Of a stretch of 64,000 nucleotides of DNA, positions 22,671 through 35,159 are shown in pieces. Origin of the DNA: Pleurostoma richardsiae (lineage: Eukaryota > Ascomycota > Sordariomycetes > Calosphaeriales > Pleurostomataceae); NCBI GenBank assembly GCA_030052745.1, contig JANBVO010000006.1, forward strand, positions 558,001-622,000. Reading direction: 5' to 3'. Made by a program: the position numbers and the translations under genes. Numbering within the stretch: position 1 is the first letter of the stretch; the number at the start of each line of letters is the position of its first letter. The notes under the pieces are model-generated. The model worked only from the letters and a program-made list of their open reading frames with translations. It ran no database searches and was not told where the DNA came from.

Positions 22671-24267
22671 CGTGCATCTGACGGGCTGGACTAGAAGCTA
22701 GCGAGAGTTTCCCCTGAGATCCAAGCGTCCAGCTTTTAGGGTATCATGCAGGTCCGGGTCATCACGGGTGTGAGTGTTGAAAAGAACAGGATGGGGAAGA
22801 CACAGACGAAGCATCCCCAACACAATGCACGCCAGCTCGGTGTGACAGTGGCGCGAGCAGATCCTGGACTGCCCAACAGCCATCGCCCTCACCTATCCGC
22901 GGCAGTCGTGACCGCCCCTGAGGCGAGCGTCCGCCACAAAAACGGGGGTCGTGTGTTGTATCGGGGCGGGGACCAGGGGGTAGCGGGCCCCGGGAGGGCG
23001 CCGTGAGACCCCCCACGCAGGTCAGACCCGGCGGGCCATTGGCTCGGTCGGACGCCGTGTGGCCCGTATCTGCGTGCTCGCTCCTGCCGGCGGCATGTCG
23101 TGCCTCCTTGGGACGACTCGGCTCTTTGTATCCTGCTTTTCTGGAGCGTGCTCGTCACTGGACGCCGCCCATGAGGGGGCGTCTGATAAGGGGGAGTTTC
23201 TGCGAGTTTCTGGACGACTGGGCAGAAAGGGGCAGAGATTGCAGTGTGATACAGCGAGGGGGGTTGCGTCACTGAAAGACAGGACAGGAGACGGCGAGGG
23301 CTCGGCGGCCCGGCGCTCGAGGGTTCGAGAGCAAGGGAATGAGAATGATGGCCACTTGGACACTTGCACGAGACCCTGTGACACAAGCGACGATGCTTTC
23401 GTCGGTGATGCCCTAGCTGCCATTGATCGTCACTGTCCCTGGTACATTCGCATCTGGCGGTGACACCGTCAGTTGTGTATCGGGTACCGGCCCCGAGGAA
23501 TGGACGGTGAGCTCATAGGTGTCACTCGCAGCGCTTTGGAAAAGTCAGGGTCCTTGGGGGTTCCAGAGGTCTGCTGAGCTTTCGAGGCGCGAGGACCGTG
23601 GCGTCATTGCCGTTGATCTTGGGCGATTCCTGGTCGCTCTAGGCGACGAAGGTTTCCCCCGCGGGAGCCCCCATTCCAGAGCCGGAAAGTCAAAAACCCC
23701 AGATGCGGGTTCGGCACACGTGGTGCCTGTCCTTTTGCCGAGAGCGTCGATGTTTGCCAGGGAGTATCGAGATAAATTCACGATAAAATGGAAAATGGCC
23801 AAAAATATCAAAAAGGTGGATAGAGAGAGAAACTTTGGGAGGACTGTGTTTAACTGCAGATCGCCGTCAAGCCACCCGGATACTGGAATACGCGAGGCTG
23901 TGCAGCACCGCCATAAATAGATGGGCGTATCTGCGGGACCCGTCAATCGCAGTCCAGCGATCCGGTTCACGAGACCATCAACATGCTTGCTGACTTAGCG
24001 GGTCGTGATGCCTGCTCAGCTCATCCCTCTCCAGCTGCCCGTGCAGACTCTCATCCTTGGGGGTCTCGTCTGCCGGTCGGGCTGCGATGACGAGTCGCAC
24101 TGCAACGCTACCTACCTGTACGCAGCGGCCCTGGCAGCCCACGATGTCAGAAGCAAGTCTGAGTCAGAACTGGGGGCGGCCGGCGCCGAGATGCAGCTTG
24201 TAGAAGAGGAATACACGATGGCATGGCAGATCAGGGACAGCCTCGTTGCGGTCCGAAAACCCCTCCA

Positions 24268-24327
24268 GATAAATTGGCAATAATTTTACTGTTTTTTAAT
24301 CTCTATTTTATTGACATTGCAAAAAGG
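24268..24327. other. A/T-rich island with CATTGCAAAAAG
   Basis: A 60-bp T-rich island in GC-rich DNA, containing TCTCTATTTTATTGA and ending with CATTGCAAAAAG (24315-24326). The same 12-mer recurs at 46381-46392. Confidence 0.5.
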
Positions 24328-27300
24328 TATCGCGAGTCACAATGGCGACCCCTGGGGTAGTTTCGCCGACTAACTCGTCCTAGTCAAGAGGCTCTGGAAT
24401 GACTAGAGACAAAGCCCGGCGGAGGGGTTCTGTGCTTAAAAAGTGGCTACAATCTTTAGCAGCAAGGCCCATTGACATCAGCGAGCGAGTATAGCGAGTA
24501 TCACGAGAGTCAGGTCTAGGAGCCTTGGAAATGCTGGAATTCATTTCATCGACGCCTTGCTAAGTTCCCTTGACTCGAGGAGATAAAATGAGATAAAATG
24601 AAAACAAATAAAAAGGGCTAAAATGAAGAAGGAAAATAAATACGATTCAAGGTCAACAAGCAAGTACTTCGTGCGTGTCCAAGGAACTTCCCCCCGGATT
24701 GACTCTGGATACCTCCGGAGACAAACCAGAATAGCCAGCCAGCAGCCCCGTCACATGCTGACGGGATGACGGGGACGGCGGGGCGCTTGACCGTCCCGTC
24801 CCTCCCATCCCACACTCCGCTCGATTTGCCTGCTCACCGCCGGCCGCGGCTGATTCGACGGCCGCAGCGGGACGTGCATAAAAGTCTGTGGTCATCTGCC
24901 CACGCGCCCGATCGTGCCTCGAGGCGATGACTTGCCAACTCATCAAGCAACCAAGTCGGAGAGACCAGGTGAGAGTACGTTGCAGCCCGGGCCTTCCCCT
25001 GTGGCCGTCAGGGAAAACACTCCTCCCCTAGGCAGCCTGCGCTGGACTGTGACCGAGGTGCTTCAATAGAACACGAGGCAGGCCAACAGTTGGGATCGCC
25101 AGCGAAGGAGCCAGATGAACGGGGCCACCGTCACTTGATGCGCAGTCCGCGAGCGCGGGGGCAAGTGTCCCGTATCACAGCTCCTGAAGCTATCTCTCTC
25201 TTCAGCTGTCCCTTATCGCCCCCTACTGCACCATCGCCGTAAGGTGAGTTGGCCAGGCCATTTAGACTGGCTGGCATTGCTGCTATCGCCGTACGCCGCT
25301 GCGGGTTGGGCTTCCACAACCGGGCCACGCCATCTCTCCCCATCGTGGGGGAGGGCTTACCGGCAGAGGTCGACAACGGTCCTCCGAGCTGCCAGTTGCT
25401 CACACGCGTCCGACTACGTGGTGAGCCTTGTCATCTCCATTGGCTGTTCGGCGCGCGGATGTTGCGGCGCTGCTGCGATTGATCTCCTCTTACTGAGTGA
25501 TGGGCTGCAGGGCGCATGGCGCACATCTCCTGAGCCCATGTCTGCCTAGGCGGTTTCGCCTGCGTCGTCTCCCCTGGTGTTTTCTGGCCCGACTTTTACT
25601 GTCTGCGACCCTACATGCATGTATCAACAACGCGTTGCATACAGTTATAGTGGGGTTAGCCTTCGTGACACCGGGAGTCCGACACCGACTGCGTCCCATG
25701 CGATTCGTTGGCTCCTGGTCGAGTGACTCGGTCATGACGGAGCTGAATATTTCCGGCAGACTGGAAGAGGCACCGTATGAGGCAGTTCGTGATCCTGTGT
25801 CGCAGGAGTAAACGTCAACTGCCGGCTTCTGCCTTAACGTTCTTCGACACGACTCGCCCCAATAATCTTGAATGATGCGGGAAGACTTGGAGCGTAAAAA
25901 CGCCTCGCGAGCTATCATGGGGTCATAGCAGTCGCATCTGCGAAATCTCCTCCGTCCAGTCGTCTCGGGTGATCTCTGAGCGGAGGACAACCACAGTCAC
26001 GGCTCTCTCTTCAGCAGGCCAACAAGCGCAGTATACGAGGCCCCCAACCGTGCTCAGTTGCTGATGGCATATCCCCCAACTGTTTCGATTAGTAAGAAAG
26101 ATAGGTGGCCGATCGTTGACTTCGTGACGATCGGCTGGGCTGAGCGCCTTGTAGATCATTAGGGCTGATGTGGATGAGTAAGATCCCGAGCGCCAGCGCT
26201 GTCGGCCAGCCTCTCATGCCGCATCAACCATTTGGCAGTCCAGGAATGGGCGATCATCCTACAGACAAGAAGGCGACTCTGCCGCCTCCTTCTTGTTATA
26301 GACTCGAAAATGACGCCAGGCGTGCAGAAAACGGCCTCTTCATGGGGGCATAAATTGGGAGTCGGCCGAGGAAGCTGTTCAGCCACGACTTTGTTGTGTC
26401 TTCATATATAGACATGATCTCCGGCTAGAGAGTGCCTCCTGTTGGTATGCCTTTATATTCCTTCTCAGTCTCTTCAGACAGTCGATCAAGGGTATATGTG
26501 ATCAGCCTTGAGGATCTTGCAAAATCTCATGCCGCGTACTTAGGGCCCCGTGATCAGTCTCGCTGAGAATACCATCAAGACCTCATCTCAATTCAGCGAA
26601 CAGGGTTCCAGTTACTTCAGACAAGGGTGGACTTTCGCGGAACCACAGGAAGGAACACAGATCCAAGTCACAACACCAAGAGCTCCGAACAAGAGACTGG
26701 AACCATCAACGCCAAGCAGGAACTACCTGACACCGTCTGTCGGGCATTTCCGCCCGTCTTTAGAGTGACGACGTGTACTTGGATAGATATGGAGCACAAC
26801 GCCGCTGGCTGCGGCTCTTGGTTGGGGCGCACACCGTGGGCGGACCCGTTCCGGACAAGAGGAGCGCGCAATATGGACAAACGGGGGCTTCCTAGGGCGT
26901 CAGGGCTGCCGCGTGGGAGGGTGCACAGGGTTACAGACTTTGCGCTGTAGTCTCCTGTTTGGGGTCTGGAGGTGTAGGGGGAGTGAAGAACGAAAGGTCT
27001 CGAGCCCTTCGTGCGGTGATGCTCGGCGAGGAGGAGGAAAGAGCCTTGAATTTCGAGGACTGCTCCCTGCCGCAACCCGCGAGAGTAATGCGCACCACTG
27101 TGTGCGTGGATGTGCGACATGGGTGTCTTTTTGGGCGTGTGTTAGTGCCATTTTAGATGTCAAATAGAGGTATCATGAGTGTAGTGGCATCGTGAGCAGA
27201 CATTGATGATGCATCTCATCGCGAAGGGACTGTTGCCAGCCATGTCGTGATGGCGGAGAGACGGTGGCAACGAGGTGGCTGTTGAAGTGGTCTGTGCGCC

Positions 27301-27679
27301 CCGCTGCGTCACAGGGTCAGCTCTTTGAGCGCTGGACTCATTATGATCCAACATGATGGCCTCAGGCTCTGAGTCACGATATCTAGAATCTACCACAGAT
27401 GCGAGAGAAGCGAGCCCAAAACGTGTGAGTTCTAGGGGGAGCTAATCCTAACGACACTTCAATCGCCACTGGTGGGCAGGGGGTTGATTGCGTTGAAATA
27501 TCGTGCAAAGGCTGGTCCGCTCCCTCCATTGGGATCCCTCTATCAGCCGTGCGAGACCTGTAAAAGGCATATTGTTTCTTAGACGCATCTTTGACTGCGT
27601 CTAGGCTTTTCTTTTTTTTTCCAGCGAAGCAGAAGCCACTTGTTATATTTGACTGCTTCGGCTAACTGAGTTTCCGGCA

Positions 27680-29800
27680 ATGATTTCCACCAAGAACCGC
27701 CCGGACGGACTCGCCTCTCAGTCTACGGCATCTCCAAGCCGGAGGCAGGCCGCGTCCGAAGTTCCCCACTCCCGCGTGGTCCCCAAGCCTGTGCCCAAAT
27801 CCCAGGTGCAGGACGCCCGGGAATATCAGATCGGGCAGATCCGAAAACGCTACTCACCGAAGGAGTCCATCGTTAACAACGGGGCAGCCACATCCCTTGT
27901 CTTCAACCTGACACCCTCAGATCCTGACTTCCCGTTCGAGTTGGCCCATCTGGAGTGTGACCTCCGCGTTCCTAAGCACTACCCCAAGGCGCCTGCATCA
28001 TTGTCTGTCAGGAACAAGGACATCCCCAGAGGCTTCGGCATCAACATTGAGAAGGGATGGGACAAGCTCGTCCAGGAGAGGAAGGGCGCGACGCTGCTGT
28101 CACTCACGCATGCGTTAGACAAGAACCTCGAGAGCTTCTTGTCTGAAAAGCAGGCGGACACGGTGAAGCTGACCATCTTCAAGGACACGAGACACATTGG
28201 CGGCCAGCCACGGGAGGAGATACCGGCTCCGACAAAGCCGGCTCCTGCACAGCCTACCGCTCCCAAAGCCGAACCCAGGAGACCGTACGTCCCAGAGGCT
28301 TCCTTCACTAAGGATCAAATCGCCGAGGCTAAGGCGCGGCGAGCCCAAGAGACGCGACAGGTCGAGGCGCGAATGGGGCGGATGGTACACTATCACAGGT
28401 CCAACGACGGCATCGTGTACACCCTGCCCATCGAGCCGAAGCGGCGGGCGGAACTGCCCGAAGGTCTACGGGGCGTTCAATCTTTCCAGCTCATTGTCCC
28501 ACTACTATATCCACTCCAGGCCATTCGGATCCTCTTGAATGATGTCCAGTCTGAGGATGCTGAGCTCGTTGAGGAGCTCTTCATGCAGAAAGCGGTGGAG
28601 AAGAAGGAGATGAGCTTGATGAGCCATATCAACTATCTGACACAGAATATTCATGTCCTCGCAAAACAGGCGCGGTCACTGCCGAAAAGCAATGCGGTTT
28701 CTGTGCCTGTTTCTCAAGGGCAAGCCCCCGAGTCAGTGCCTTCTGAAAAGGCGGCGGGTGAGGCATCGACCACGACCGAAGATAAAGCTCACATTCACGT
28801 CATCCCGAGACCGCCGGAGTGGTCCCAAGACCAAGGCTCCGGGTCCTCTGGCGAGTCGGACTCTTACGACTCCGAACTCTCGGAAGAAGATGGGGACGGT
28901 GGTGCTGCTTTGACGTCTGACCAGCCGGCACCAGTTCAGGCCGTCTCTTCGTCCTCCACCTTACCAAGCAAGGCAGCGGAGCGTGGCATCGCCATGTCCT
29001 TCCCCTCGATCGAGCTCTACGGCATCGAGCTGCTGCAGGTCTCGATCTTGAGCATCAGCGTCAAGTGCGAGCGCTGCCGGACAGTCAACGAGGTGGGCGG
29101 TCTCCGCGACGGCGTCGAGAAGACGGACAGCTGCAGGAAGTGCGCCGCGCCGTTCGCTGTGCGGTTCAGGCAGGAGCTCGTGCACCAGAACTCGGCGCGG
29201 GCGGGCTTCATCGACGCCGCGGGGTGCACGGTGGCGGACCTGTTACCCAGCACCTTCGTCCCCACCTGCGCCCGGTGCTCGACTCCCTCTCAGGGGCTCG
29301 TGTCCGTCCGCGGTGAGACCACCACCAACGTCTGTCGCGAGTGCCACGCCCGCTTCACCTTCAAGATCCCCGACGTCCGGTTCCTCGCCTTCGCCCCGGG
29401 CGGCCTCGCCCTCCCGCCGACGACGGGCCCACGCAGGCGCCAGGAGCGGCTAGGCCTGCACGCGGGCGAGCCGCTGCCGGGCCGGGGCGCGTGCGCGCAC
29501 TACCGGCGCAGCTACCGGTGGTTCCGGTTCTCCTGCTGTCGCAAGGTGTACGCGTGCGACCGGTGCCACGACGAGGCGGAGGACCACCCCAACGAGTGGG
29601 CCAACCGGATGATCTGCGGGTTCTGCTCGCGCGAGCAGAACTACGCGGTCGAGGCGTGCGCGTTCTGCGGGCGCAGCGTGGTGGGCAAGCGCGGGAGAGG
29701 GTTCTGGGAAGGGGGCAGGGGCACGAGGGATCAGGTGCTGATGAGCAGGAAGGACAAGAGGAAGTACAGGAGGGTCGGCGGGAGTGAAGGGGCCAAGTGA
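27680..29800 (+). CDS. RWD-like and CHY zinc-finger protein
   Basis: Single exon, 706 residues, starting at the ATG at 27680. An N-terminal region (about 45-165: EYQIGQIRKRYSPKES, LTPSDPDFPFELAHLECDL, VPKHYPKAPASLSV) has the pattern of an RWD fold. A helical RR/KR-rich segment follows, then a second RWD-like piece (about 255-330, SFQLIVPLLYPLQAIRI). An acidic linker (GESDSYDSELSEEDGDGG, about 394-411) precedes paired CxxC units (about 463-493 and 529-555). The C-terminal CHY zinc finger (about 602-672) has CAHYRRSYRWFRFSCC, CDRCHDEAEDH and CGFCSREQNY. Family knowledge: CHY fingers occur in ubiquitin ligases such as Pirh2 and in yeast Hot13, but no RING is present here, so ligase activity should not be assumed. 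The tail is Gly/Arg-rich. The gene sits alone between two deserts. Confidence 0.88.
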   Translation: MISTKNRPDGLASQSTASPSRRQAASEVPHSRVVPKPVPKSQVQDAREYQIGQIRKRYSPKESIVNNGAATSLVFNLTPSDPDFPFELAHLECDLRVPKHYPKAPASLSVRNKDIPRGFGINIEKGWDKLVQERKGATLLSLTHALDKNLESFLSEKQADTVKLTIFKDTRHIGGQPREEIPAPTKPAPAQPTAPKAEPRRPYVPEASFTKDQIAEAKARRAQETRQVEARMGRMVHYHRSNDGIVYTLPIEPKRRAELPEGLRGVQSFQLIVPLLYPLQAIRILLNDVQSEDAELVEELFMQKAVEKKEMSLMSHINYLTQNIHVLAKQARSLPKSNAVSVPVSQGQAPESVPSEKAAGEASTTTEDKAHIHVIPRPPEWSQDQGSGSSGESDSYDSELSEEDGDGGAALTSDQPAPVQAVSSSSTLPSKAAERGIAMSFPSIELYGIELLQVSILSISVKCERCRTVNEVGGLRDGVEKTDSCRKCAAPFAVRFRQELVHQNSARAGFIDAAGCTVADLLPSTFVPTCARCSTPSQGLVSVRGETTTNVCRECHARFTFKIPDVRFLAFAPGGLALPPTTGPRRRQERLGLHAGEPLPGRGACAHYRRSYRWFRFSCCRKVYACDRCHDEAEDHPNEWANRMICGFCSREQNYAVEACAFCGRSVVGKRGRGFWEGGRGTRDQVLMSRKDKRKYRRVGGSEGAK

Positions 29801-30478
29801 GATGGGAGTGGGTATCAAGAGGGTGCAGAGAGCGGTTGCCGCCGCGCCTTCAAAGGGATCGGCGGTTTCGTGATGGGTGGGAGCATGATGAATACTCAGT
29901 TGCTTGCCAAGTCAACCCGCTTGATTGTACACGGTACTCCTTCAGGATACGAAGCTGCGTACTGCTACTCTACTGAGGACAATCTACTCAAAAGATCGGA
30001 CTGTGTCTACGGCCAGCCCGCTACGTAAATGGATCACGATGTTCTTGTCAGGCTGAGCATCCGGCTGCGGATGCAGCGGCGCAAGTCACTCGTCTCTGCA
30101 GCCCTCTTCTGCAGCTCGTCAAGTGCCGACGAAGCGTAAGCGCTGCTTTTCACCTCGGCGACACAGAAGGCTGCGCTTATGGTTATTTGTAGCCATTGTT
30201 ACCCTCCTCAAGGTGTGCGCGCGTGGGTGTGAAGCTTGTGTGTGCGTTTCCGCGCTGTAAGCGCCGCGACATATTCGGCGCGTACAACAATGTCGTCGGC
30301 GCTTAGACGCCTTGCACAACTCGTCGGTCGGCCGTCACAACGTCACTGTCACAAATTTATGCGCAGCCCTGATTCGTGGGGGCTATTTCTGTCAACACGA
30401 CGCGGGGGGATGTGATATGTGTCTCGTCGTCTTCAACCTTTTTGGGGGGGCAACTCTGCCACCAGACAACGGAGTAAC

Positions 30479-30571
30479 TTTGGATATTTCTTTTGATGTA
30501 GAGGTGTTTTTATTTATTCAATTTTTATTTTCCTTTTATCTATTCCTCAACAAAGTTTATTTTCTTCATGT
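30479..30571. other. A/T-rich island with TTTATTCAAT
   Basis: A T-rich island containing the core TTTATTCAAT at 30513-30522, one of four exact TTTATT(C/G)AAT copies found in the deserts. Confidence 0.5.
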
Positions 30572-32517
30572 CTTCCGTCCCGCCATCACACTGACGGCTA
30601 CATCGCTTTGACAGCTGCATCACTTATCGATCCTCCGTCAGGGGTTGCGGCCCGCAACCAGTTCCCTTACCTGCCCCGTGGGAGAGACTGTCACCTCGGT
30701 GAGACTGTGCCTCGCGTAGCTTGCTTGCGTGGGCAACCCAGATGCCCTCATTTCCGGGGATCTTTGATAGCTTGATAGGAGAGTTCCGACGCTGTTCGAG
30801 ATGGGCGGGACGCGACGGGGGGGATCCCCCTCACCGGTACGAAGTTGATGACCTGTCAGTTCCCAGAGGACCGTTGACCACCCCTGGCGCGGGCTTTAGC
30901 GAGCCGCTGCCTTCCTTGTCAACACAGTCCCAATTTGGTGAACTGCTCCTTCGGTGCCAGGGCCAGGGGTTCCGGCCCCAAGCGGGGGTTCGAAGGCTTC
31001 GTGAAGGAAGCCCAGGGGGTTTGCTGCCTCCGCCGGGGAAGCAGAGGCCTTCCACCCGGCCGGGTTCTGTGGGGAGGGCCTTGGCTTTTTGGTGTTGGGT
31101 TAATTTTAATTGTTCCATGCTACGGCTGCCCTGCAAGACGATTCCGTTCTCAATTTCTTGATCCAGGATGCTGGCCCGAGGAGTCGGGCTCGTCTCGCGA
31201 CGCCTTCGGCACTGGTTCCATATCTGGGAAGAGGGGAAGACCCTGGGCAAGCTGGAGGCTGTCCCTCGTTCCTTCTGATATTATTATTATTATTATATTT
31301 ATTTTACTCGGTTTTATTTTGTCGCTGAGTGTCTTTGACCTCCTGATGATCGCTTCCGTTGGTCCTGAAAAGCTGCTGGTCATCTCTGACATTCTCCGCA
31401 AACCTCCGCTTGCCAATCGTCCCTCCGTCCCGGAAACCAACGAGAATGGCCTCGGCCTTTCTCCGCCTCCGGCGACAAAACAGCACAGCGGTGATCGGCG
31501 GTGTCGTCATCGGTTAGACCCGTCAGCTGCTTGGAGTCCCAACATCTCCAAGATCCGGGTAATAGGGTCGGCAGTGACCATCATCTCTTCCTTTGCGTCA
31601 TGAGCCCATGGCCATGGGATGAGCATTGGTTTGTTATTGCAGCGAGTCGAGAGACCCCTCTTGTTCGTTGGCGATCAGCATTGTGAATGCTACGGTACCC
31701 TAGCGGTACAGTCCGTGATGCAAGCACGAGGTTGAATACCCCGTAGCATCAACACAGTAGCGGCAAAAGGGGATGATCATATTGTTCAATCGTCTCATTC
31801 ATCAGGCATTGTTCTCGGTTGGAGAGAGAGAGAAGTAGTATTCCAAGCCGTCTTGCTTGTGATGGCTCTCCAAGGCCGAGACCGCTCTCCCGCCCGTTAT
31901 CGACCATCCACGGCATGATCTGGGGAACGGTACGGCGTCTTGGAGACCACTAGAGACTACACGTGTAGTGTAAAGAATGGCACTGGGACGCGTCCAGCCG
32001 CGGATGCGAGTTCCGGTGCGGATGTTGGTCCCCGCGAGTGGCAGCTGATGCAGCGCGTCAATGCAGAGCGTCCCGTGCCCGCATCTCTGTACCGCATCAG
32101 CCACGGCTCGTTTCCGCGGATTGAGTTGCCCAGCATCCTTGTCGTTCTTCCAAGTCATTGCCATCAAGACACGTAAAAAGGTGCGGTCATGGCGTCCTGG
32201 GATCTGACTACAACTCTCGCCGCAGTTGGGCTGTGCGTGCATGCGGGGATGAATGTTTAACCTTGAACCCCAGCTTTCGTAAATCACAGGCCTCATATCG
32301 TCGTCATTCATGTGACCGTCCGCTGCCCAACCGTCTGTTGCGCAAACGAAAGGCGATACGGAGGTCGCCCTTCGGACGGAGATGCTCAGTTCGTCGCAAG
32401 CAGTGCCTGTCCCTGTCTCCTCATGCGCCGTTCCAACCGTCATGCATACATGGCCGAGATCGTCCAGAGGGACGACGCTTTGACGTCTTGAACAGCAGTC
32501 GCCAACGACATCGAAAC

Positions 32518-32570
32518 CCATTATTTTGTTTTATTGAATTTACTGACCATTATTTTCTGTTCTGCTCACC
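32518..32570. other. A/T-rich island with TTTATTGAAT
   Basis: A T-rich island containing TTTATTGAAT at 32530-32539, which continues as TTGAATTTA. Both strands around it carry long but unconvincing frames. Confidence 0.5.
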
Positions 32571-33677
32571 CCCTGTTTCTCCCCCCGGCGCTCCCAGCCT
32601 CTTCCTGGATGCCCGGGATACGTTTCCGCTCCCCTTGTCGTTGACGAGCAACAACAGGCCTAACGCGGAAGGAGCTAGAGTTCAGGACCCATGGGGAGGG
32701 GACCGCGAATCGTCGGGACGACTTGGGGAAACGGCCAAGGGGCTTCGAATAGTTGCAAGCGCAGCATCGGTGCGAGACAAGGGCGGCCGAGATAGGCGAA
32801 GTGCGGTGGATTCACTGGGCATTGCAGGCAGATGAGATGGACATACGGCTACTATGGTACTGTGAACAGCACCATGGCAACGGTTCCCGCGTGGCATTTA
32901 GTGAAGCACGCCGGCCTATCTATTGGCCTCCGGGGATGGCCGATGTCCCGGCCCGGGTGCTTTGGACCATATCGACCGCCCCAAACGAAACGCTTTCTAC
33001 GAGCACGAGGCGGATGGATGCCGCCCCTTGATTCAACGTTCCCTGACGCTTTATCAGGGGCTGGCGATCCTGATCGGGCTCCAACAGCGACAGACTGTTG
33101 CGGCCTGCAAGCCTCACGAATCCTGTGTCATCGGGTGCTTGGAGCCGATAAGCCCTGGCAGCGTGAGGTTGCAGTTGGGAGATAGCGACGCTCGTGGGGG
33201 TTCGCAGCTCAGATTACCGGGCTGCTCCGAACACTCGAGGTTCAGGACGCACATGGCGCTATCAGCACTAGAATGCCCTCATCTGCTGGGGAACTCGCTC
33301 GTCCCCCCAATCCACGCTGCAGGGTCAGTGCTGCTGCTCCACAAGTGTTCTTCGACGGTTCCAAGACACTTCCGGCGACAAACAACCCCCCCCCCCTCGG
33401 CCCTTTCTGCAGCGAGAGGTGCCGGGGCTGATTCCCCATCCGGACTGGCAACGCACCGAGTCAGTCATTAATGGCGCACCCTGGGGACGGGGAGCGCTTC
33501 CGGTGGGCTTCGTTCAACCTTCCAGGGGCAAAAACGTGGCAGGCAGGTCAAGGGCTGGAGGCAGGGGGTTCTGGACCCTTGCTGCTCCCGGACGCCTCAC
33601 TGACGGAGTTCTAGAAGAGGGTAAAACACCCAGCGTTTAACTTACTTTCCGACCGGGGATTGACACAATCCAGGCAA

Positions 33678-33752
33678 TGTCAATTTTTTTCTCTATTTCT
33701 GTTTATTTGTCGTCGGGAAGATAAAATAATAGCTAAAATAGAATTGCAGAAT
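33678..33752. other. A/T-rich island
   Basis: A pyrimidine-rich first half (TTTTTTTCTCTATTTCTG) and an A-rich second half (GATAAAATAATAGCTAAAAT), with GC-rich DNA on both sides. Confidence 0.45.
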
Positions 33753-35159
33753 AATCGTACAGAGTTTCTAGTTCTGGCTTCTCCTCCCCACCCTTTCTTT
33801 CTCTTCGGCTAAACTCCCAGTCTTCGGGCCGTACAGTCCACATCAAAGATCATGTTTGCTTTTTCGACTGCTCGAACCGTAGTATTGGGACCGATTGACA
33901 GGCGCGTTCTGCAGTCGGAGTATGCAAGTAGAGGACACAGCCTCCCCGATGATATTGGTGACAGCTGTTCAATCGCCCCGAGTGAGCAACGTGTGACGAC
34001 AACAACAATGCACCGAAGGCCTTTCCATCGCTGCTCCACTGTCAGTCACGAGACAGAAACTGGCACCGAGAGAGCAATGCGCTAGTCACTGTGATAATAG
34101 GCACCTCTCCAGGGTCTCGGACCGACGGGTGCAGACACCCACCAGTCCCTGAAATATGCCGGAAATGCGAGCAGCTCCAAGTGGAGCCGAGCAGAAAGTG
34201 AGGCTGGGCAGCTGGCGAACCCGCCTTTCTTCTGTCTCACAATGTGCCCCGATGGCACTCTGGAGGAAGAGCGCTGGTGGTACTCGCTACGAGGGAGTCT
34301 GTCCTTACTCCTTAGTGACAAATACGCTTTCGGCGCCGGCAAGTGGTCGCTGTGCCGGCCGGCCACTTCTTGTCAAAGGAAGCGGGGGAGAGTGGCAGGA
34401 GTGGATATCCTCAACAGCGTCCAGTCAACCTGCTAGCCTCACGGCCCGCGCGCGGTACTTGCTGGTCTCCTCGCGACGGCGATTCAGACCGTAACTGCGA
34501 CTCAGTGACAACTGACTCAAATGGGTAGGGAACATCGAGGCCTCCTTGCGTGGGTGGCTGGCTTGCCGAGACTCCCCGAGTAAGAGTCGGGGCCAACTGC
34601 GTGCGTGACGGAATGTGGACAGACACGTGGGTTGGCCAGTTATCCGGGCACCGAAAGGTGGAGGGTCCAGGTCCTTTCGATCAAGGTTCGCGTCACGGCC
34701 GTCTTTGGCATTGATTCCGAGAAGGTTTTCCGGTGCTCTTGTCTCCACCATCTCCGGCCGCTACTCCGTAGCACCGGAGGCTAGTGAGAAGGTTTGGAGT
34801 CGCACTCAGCGGAGGTTGTACAAGAATACTTTCCTCGCGTAGGGGACTTCGCGAGGGACGAAAAACCTAACCTGAACATGTGGCTTTCGGTAAGCCCCTC
34901 CCCAATAAGCCAGAGGAAAGAGATCGTCTCAGTCGTAACGAGAAACGTGCTATCAGGGAAGAGTGATGCGTTGGTGTTCTGGGCCCCAGATGTCAGCGTC
35001 CATTTGGATACATGAAAGGAGGCAGAAAAGAGAGAGACACGATTCTGTCAGATGTACGGAAGCAGCCTATAAACAACTAGCCCTGCACGCAGGATTGTGG
35101 AAACTCCCTCTGCTGCAGCGGCGTAACGTTGACTGTACTTTCAGTTCACATTCTTGATA

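Larger units (their letters stand above)
22303..27679. other. Gene desert 1
   Basis: In these 5.4 kb I recognise no gene. The first part (22330-22670) is TpA-rich. The rest is mostly GC-rich with short overlapping frames on both strands. Two A/T islands lie at 24268-24327 and 24581-24650. The latter starts with a tandem AGATAAAATG repeat (24581-24600). A 92-residue frame at 24008-24283 has no motif. A TATATA at 26405-26410 with a CT-rich stretch behind it looks like an orphan promoter. Confidence 0.5.

Noticed and set aside
24008-24283. 92-codon frame with ATG
   Set aside because: It has no recognisable motif, no promoter signal and no homology I can recall. It is left as part of the desert.
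31689-31750. tRNA-like inverted ends (GCTACGG and CCGTAGC) with a T-loop-like GGTTGAATACC
   Set aside because: The span is only about 59 nt, lacks a D-arm and anticodon arm, and the loop bases overlap the stem, so it is not a nuclear tRNA.
31802-32521. 239-codon minus-strand frame
   Set aside because: It overlaps a 225-codon plus frame, has no domain, and crosses an A/T-rich island. It is best explained by GC-rich noncoding DNA.
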